Source: Oscillospiraceae bacterium (GTDB lineage: Bacteria > Bacillota > Clostridia > Oscillospirales > CAG-272). From it: DNA of 64,000 nucleotides. The number at the start of each line of letters is the position of its first letter. Position 1 is the stretch's first letter. The DNA is taken from positions 16,267 through 80,266 of the forward strand of contig SVRE01000002.1 of the NCBI GenBank assembly GCA_015065005.1, read 5' to 3'. The notes below the pieces were generated by a model that searched no databases, was not told where the DNA came from, and saw nothing but the letters and a program-made list of their open reading frames with translations. This document shows positions 60,132 to 64,000 of the stretch, piece after piece. Made by a program: the position numbers and the translations under genes.

Positions 60132-60854
60132 TCAATTCAAAAAAACCTTGTTTGCAATTTCCTTTAATTTTCGGTTGATTTCTTTATCTGTATTTTTCGG
60201 CTCAAAGCCAACCTCTGTGGCACTTTTGCCTGTGAAAAACCTGTACATAACAAGACCTGCTAAGTATCTACCGTAATCAAAAGATAAATGGAAGCCGTCA
60301 CGGTTTATATTAAGCTCAGCCCCGTTTGAAAATTCGGGCAAATCACGTACAAGCTCAATTGCATCTCCGCAGGGGATAATATCAAGGCTGTATTTCTCAG
60401 CAATTTTATTGGTTGTGTCCACTATGGCATTGTACATCTTTTTCCTGTCGCGATCGTAGCTTACAAATCCCTCGTGATCGCTTTTGTCGTCATACGCCCA
60501 GGTTCTGTGCAGCACAAGCCTTGCGCTTGGACATTTTTCCTTTAAATACTTCACTATTTCGCCCAAAAAAGGCTCATACGTGTCGATAATTCCGCTATAA
60601 TGGCTAACCTGCTGTAAAGAAATAACGTCCCACTTTCTCTCTTTGACGGTTTCTTCAATTGAAGAAATTTTTATGCTTTCGCCATCCACCTCGTACCCGT
60701 AATCCGAGACGTTATTGACAATGTTATTATAGTGCCTTTCAAGTGAGCAGCCGCCAATAGCTAAATTTCTTACATATAGCTCACCGTTTGCTATTTTTTG
60801 TAAATATGTAGTTGCGTCCTCGGAAAAGCTGTTTCCTATACATAATACATTCAT
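60132..60854 (-). CDS. SGNH-like hydrolase, DUF4886 family, copy B
   Basis: 240 residues, same length as copy A and collinear with it (LCIGNSFSEDATTY, GGCSLERHYNNIV, YSGIIDTYEPFLGEIVKYLKE, NRDGFHLSFDYGRYLAGLV). Start overlaps the stop of the radical SAM gene (TAATG), so they are translationally coupled. Active-site residues are present in both copies, so both may be functional. Confidence 0.8.
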   Translation of the reverse strand: MNVLCIGNSFSEDATTYLQKIANGELYVRNLAIGGCSLERHYNNIVNNVSDYGYEVDGESIKISSIEETVKERKWDVISLQQVSHYSGIIDTYEPFLGEIVKYLKEKCPSARLVLHRTWAYDDKSDHEGFVSYDRDRKKMYNAIVDTTNKIAEKYSLDIIPCGDAIELVRDLPEFSNGAELNINRDGFHLSFDYGRYLAGLVMYRFFTGKSATEVGFEPKNTDKEINRKLKEIANKVFLN

Positions 60855-61810
60855 TATACTTCTCTCCTTATCCCTTGATAAGAGCCTCTTCTAAACAGCT
60901 CCTTATCAATATCATTTATAACCGTAACCTTCTTTTTGCTCCACTCAGGTGCTAAAAGCTCCTCTGCCAAGCCATCTCCCGTTACCCTTTCGATAATTAT
61001 ATCGGGAGGTAACAGCTCAATTTGGTCGCAAACAGTTAAGATATACTCCTCTCTTTCCATAGGAGTATATTCTCCCTTTTTGTACATCTGTCCAAGCACA
61101 GTGCCGTCAAGAACATGAAGCAAATGAATTTTGATCAGGTCAGGGTGTAAATCAGCCACACGTGTAGCGGTGTTTTTCATATTCTCGTTAGTTTCCCCGG
61201 GCAAGCCGTTTATAATGTGGATGCCTATTTTTACATTTGGTGCGCCTTTCCTTAAACGGTAAAACCCGTCCTTAAAGGTATCAAAATCGTGCCCCCTGTT
61301 AATCAGCCTTGCTGTTTCATCATTTGAGCTTTGCAAGCCAAGCTCCACGGTCACGGGGATTTTGCTTGATACGCGGTCAAGAACCTCTATTATATCATCT
61401 CCCAAGCAATCCGCACGGGTTGCAATATCTATCATTACAGCACCCTCAAATTGGGATACCTTGCCAAGGATTTTTCCCAAAATTTCGGGAGATGTGTACG
61501 TATTTGTGTAGGCTTGAAGATATGGAATCAGCTTTTTCACATTCCATTTTTTGCGGATTTTGTTAACCCCTTGCCTGTATTGCTCCTCAATCGGTAACAG
61601 ATTATCCGCCAAGCGCGCGCCGCTTCCACCTGAGCAATATATGCATCCGCCAACACCGCATTTACCGTCAATGTTCGGGCAGGTAAAGCCACAATCAAGG
61701 GTGATTTTTGCACATTTTTCACCAAAACGGTGCTTCAAATAATAATCATAGGTATGGTATCTTTTGTTTGTGTCCGAATACTTAAACGGATTATTCTCTG
61801 CCTGTGACAC
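60854..61810 (-). CDS. TIGR01212-type radical SAM protein (YhcC-like)
   Basis: 318 residues from a GTG at 61810, chosen because AGAGG lies 8 bases upstream; a GTG three codons earlier overlaps that site. Opening NPFKYSDTNKRYHTYDYYLKHRFG is diagnostic. Fe-S cysteines lie in TLDCGFTCPNIDGKCGVGGCIYC. Further motifs are GLQSSND and HIINGLPGET. Enzymes of this type bind [4Fe-4S] and SAM; the exact reaction of YhcC is unknown. Operon with two DUF4886 genes. Confidence 0.9.
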   Translation of the reverse strand: MSQAENNPFKYSDTNKRYHTYDYYLKHRFGEKCAKITLDCGFTCPNIDGKCGVGGCIYCSGGSGARLADNLLPIEEQYRQGVNKIRKKWNVKKLIPYLQAYTNTYTSPEILGKILGKVSQFEGAVMIDIATRADCLGDDIIEVLDRVSSKIPVTVELGLQSSNDETARLINRGHDFDTFKDGFYRLRKGAPNVKIGIHIINGLPGETNENMKNTATRVADLHPDLIKIHLLHVLDGTVLGQMYKKGEYTPMEREEYILTVCDQIELLPPDIIIERVTGDGLAEELLAPEWSKKKVTVINDIDKELFRRGSYQGIRREV

Positions 61811-61931
61811 CCAAAGCACCTCTTTCCCGAAGCTTACTAAAGCAACCTTACTACGATTTTACACCATTTCACGCTATTCTGCAATAGTTTTTTGAAATAA
61901 AAGAAAAACAGCCTGTCAAAGCAGACTGTTT

Positions 61932-62007
61932 TGGAGCTGCTAACCAGAGTCGAACTGGTGACCTCATCCTTACCAAGGATGTGCTCTACCAACTGAGCCA
62001 TAGCAGC
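61932..62007 (-). tRNA. tRNA-Thr (anticodon GGT)
   Basis: Minus-strand cloverleaf: acceptor GCTGCTA/TAGCAGC, D-arm GCTCAGTTGGTAGAGC, anticodon loop CTTGGTAAG (GGT), T-arm CCAGTTCGACTCTGG, encoded CCA. Confidence 0.96.
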
Positions 62008-62112
62008 GAATATCTTTATGTGCGTTACAATTATAGCAGAATATTTTTTCTTTGTCAAGAACTTTTTTAAATAATATTAAATTTAACGGTGGAGCTAGCC
62101 CCACCGTATAAA

Positions 62113-62568
62113 TTATATGTTTTTGTTTTTCCTCTTGCGAATATTATATTCAGACCTTGGGTTGATAAGCTCACGGTAATCAAGGTCGCCACGCTCAAGA
62201 GCGCTTACAATAGTTTCCGCAGTGGCAATATTGGTTGCAAGAAGCACGTTATGAACATCACAAAGCCTTAAAAGGTTTTGCTCAACCGCGTTATGCTGCT
62301 CCACCCAACCGTAATTTTGCGGCGTGTTAGCACGGAAATAGAACAAAATATCAATTTCGTCAAAGGCAATTCTTGAAGCAATCTGCTGCTCTCCGCCAAG
62401 AGTGCCCGACAAAAGCTTTTCAATCTTCAGCCCTGTAGCCTCGGAGATATAAGAGCCTGTGGTGCTTGTAGCGCATATAGAATGCTTGCTTAAAATACCA
62501 CAGTATGCAATGCAAAACTGTGTTATCAGTTCTTTTTTGGTATCATCTGCTATAATAGCTATTTCCAT
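62113..62568 (-). CDS. mgsA: methylglyoxal synthase
   Basis: 151 residues from the ATG at 62568 (GGAGG 7 bases upstream); 8 upstream codons are excluded. MEIAIIADDTKKE, TTGSYI, SGTLGGEQQIASRI and VLLATNIATAETIV match MgsA, which converts dihydroxyacetone phosphate to methylglyoxal and phosphate as an overflow route. The segment after IDILFYFR is ANTPQNYGW rather than the common DPL-type sequence, as in the Clostridial subfamily. Monocistronic. Confidence 0.88.
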   Translation of the reverse strand: MEIAIIADDTKKELITQFCIAYCGILSKHSICATSTTGSYISEATGLKIEKLLSGTLGGEQQIASRIAFDEIDILFYFRANTPQNYGWVEQHNAVEQNLLRLCDVHNVLLATNIATAETIVSALERGDLDYRELINPRSEYNIRKRKNKNI

Positions 62569-62592
62569 AACGCTACCTCCGTTTATCATCAC

Positions 62593-62870
62593 TCCATTTT
62601 CTTAATAATACCACATTACTTAGACATTTGTCAATAACTTTTTTGTATTTTTTGAGCAATTTTACTGTATTTTCAACCTTAGGATATGCAAAATTTTTGT
62701 TATTATGTACAAAAACGACTGCTTTTTCGTTTTTTTGAAGTGACTTTTACAACAAATTTGATATTTTTAGCACAATGAATATATGTTTAAATAAACTGAG
62801 AAAAAACTATATTGATTACTATCGCGCACGTGCGTTTATTTACGCACTTTTTTAATTAAATATGAAAATT
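62593..62870. other. A+T-rich intergenic region
   Basis: No gene seen. A GTGCG...CGCAC inverted repeat (CGTGCGTTTATTTACGCAC, about 62829-62847) followed by TTTTTT could end a plus-strand transcript before the pyrC promoter. Confidence 0.5.
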
Positions 62871-62874
62871 TGTA

Positions 62875-62903
62875 TTGACAAATGACTTTTCTTTTGATAT
62901 AAT
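62875..62903 (+). promoter_or_regulatory. pyrC promoter
   Basis: Consensus TTGACA, 17-bp spacer, TATAAT. Confidence 0.88.
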
Positions 62904-62916
62904 AATGACAATCTTT

Positions 62917-63022
62917 AAGGTTGATACAGAGATATCGACAAGATTTTATATAATGAATAAGGTATGCCTTGGCATATCCTCATTTGTTGCGGTTTAATCT
63001 TGTCGGTGGACAAGATTTTTTT
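62917..63022 (+). promoter_or_regulatory. PyrR-type attenuator of pyrC
   Basis: The leader has a GATA-CAGAGA-TATC hairpin (62922-62935), the conserved PyrR-binding loop; ATCGACAAGATT (62933-62944), which can pair with the terminator's 5' arm as antiterminator; and the terminator AATCTTGTC-ggtg-GACAAGATT plus T-run (62996-63022). PyrR bound to UMP would favour termination. Confidence 0.85.
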
Positions 63023-63040
63023 GTTATAAGGAGGCTACTT

Positions 63041-64000
63041 ATGAAGAACTTCACCAATTTTAAAATAGATGAACAATTTGTAGGTGCCACTGTTTTTGGT
63101 AGCACAGCCTTTGATGTTTCCAATGATAATATTGTTATTTTTCCCGGATTTTGTGATGTGCATGTGCATTTCAGAGAGCCGGGTTTTTCTTATAAGGAAA
63201 CTATTAAAACAGGCTCCCTCTCCGCTGCAAACGGTGGATACACAGATGTTTGTACCATGCCAAACCTTAAGCCTGTCCCCGATAATGTCGAAAACATAAA
63301 AATCCAGCTTGACATTATAAATAAGGATGCAAAAATAGGCGTTCACCCATATGCCTCCATCACCGTAAATCAAGAAGGTAACGAGCTTTCTGACCTTGAC
63401 GGAATGAAGGATTTGTGCATTGCCTACTCTGATGACGGGCGAGGTGTACAAAGCGATAGTATGATGGAAATGGCTATGATTAAAGCCAAGAAAAACGGAA
63501 AGATGATAGTTGCCCACTGTGAGGTTAACAGCCTTTTGAATGGCGGCTATATACACGACGGCGAGTATTGCAAGCTACACGGGATGAAGGGCATTTGCTC
63601 CGAGAGTGAATGGAAACAGGTTGAAAGAGATATTGCCCTTGCCAAGAAAACAGGCTGCAAATACCACGTTTGCCACATTTCCGCCAAGGAAACGGTGGAG
63701 CTGATACGCAAGGCGAAGGCGGAGGGCGTTGACATAACCTGCGAAACAGCACCCCATTACCTTGTGTATAACGATATGGATTTACAGGATTTGGGCAGAT
63801 TTAAAATGAACCCGCCTATCAGGAGCGAAAGCGACAGACTTGCTTTGATAGAAGGAATAAAGGACGGAACAATAGATATGATAGCAACAGACCACGCGCC
63901 CCACAGCCTTGAGGAAAAATCCAAGGGCTTGGCAGGAAGCAATATGGGTGTTGTAGGTCTTGAAACCGCCTTTAGTGTAATGTACACTAAAGGCGGTTTC
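63041..64000 (+). CDS. pyrC: dihydroorotase (partial)
   Basis: 320 codons are present; the C-terminus lies beyond the right edge. AAGGAGG is 8 bases before the ATG. Metal-binding HVHFREPG, NGGYTDVCTMPN, HCE, HISAKE and the ATDHAPH motif identify a class I dihydroorotase, which cyclises carbamoyl aspartate to dihydroorotate in pyrimidine synthesis. The PyrR attenuator upstream fits. The rest of a pyr operon probably follows to the right. Confidence 0.95.
   Translation, partial: MKNFTNFKIDEQFVGATVFGSTAFDVSNDNIVIFPGFCDVHVHFREPGFSYKETIKTGSLSAANGGYTDVCTMPNLKPVPDNVENIKIQLDIINKDAKIGVHPYASITVNQEGNELSDLDGMKDLCIAYSDDGRGVQSDSMMEMAMIKAKKNGKMIVAHCEVNSLLNGGYIHDGEYCKLHGMKGICSESEWKQVERDIALAKKTGCKYHVCHISAKETVELIRKAKAEGVDITCETAPHYLVYNDMDLQDLGRFKMNPPIRSESDRLALIEGIKDGTIDMIATDHAPHSLEEKSKGLAGSNMGVVGLETAFSVMYTKGGF

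Noticed and set aside
61837..62058. 73-codon minus-strand frame
   Set aside because: It covers tRNA-Thr; the tRNA explains the sequence.

Overview
The window reads as chromosome of a low-to-moderate G+C Firmicute of class Clostridia, probably an uncultured gut lineage. Evidence: strong AGGAGG ribosome sites, TTGACA-17-TATAAT promoters, a T-box leader on trpB, a PyrR-type attenuator on pyrC, a large 2-hydroxyacyl-CoA dehydratase activase, and lipoproteins with InlB/Flg_new-type repeats. Species cannot be fixed from the sequence.

Left core (1-11.4 kb): a secreted beta-helix/metallophosphoesterase running off the left edge, T-box-controlled trpB, a 1435-residue dehydratase activase, cysK and a HAD phosphatase, ending in tRNA-Arg(ACG). 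Two unusual arrays of short hairpins joined by a constant ATATCAC linker flank the trpB leader.

Island (11.4-50.9 kb): a visibly A+T-richer, gene-mosaic block lies between the 3' end of tRNA-Arg and a 15-bp direct repeat of that end at 50,895. In order it holds: (a) a Thoeris defence pair (SIR2-SLOG ThsA, TIR ThsB) in an unusual convergent layout, bracketed by 29-bp perfect inverted repeats and lying beside a Xer-like tyrosine recombinase, which looks like an invertible defence cassette; (b) two copies of a small HTH/partner module around a run of small phage-like genes; (c) a secreted DNRLRE-type protein ending in a trypsin-like protease, with lipoprotein and sigma/anti-sigma genes, the sigma gene being split exactly at an A AAA AAC slippery heptamer; (d) an integrase plus HUH-type Rep element with membrane and beta-helix proteins; (e) AbiE toxin-antitoxin followed by a tight operon of DNA methyltransferase, dual-GHKL-ATPase kinase, receiver protein and HNH nuclease, a candidate undescribed defence system; (f) LexA-like repressor, small regulators and a large serine recombinase; (g) GIY-YIG, PD-(D/E)XK and HD-like proteins, further candidate defence genes.

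Right core (51-64 kb): an XRE regulator, a hypothetical protein, two big cell-surface lipoproteins (one with a NodB-like deacetylase domain), tandem DUF4886 esterase-like genes with a TIGR01212-type radical SAM gene, tRNA-Thr, methylglyoxal synthase, and pyrC running off the right edge behind a PyrR-type attenuator.

The two leading observations are the invertible Thoeris cassette and the methyltransferase/kinase/receiver/HNH operon. All family names come from motifs read by eye; no database search was run.
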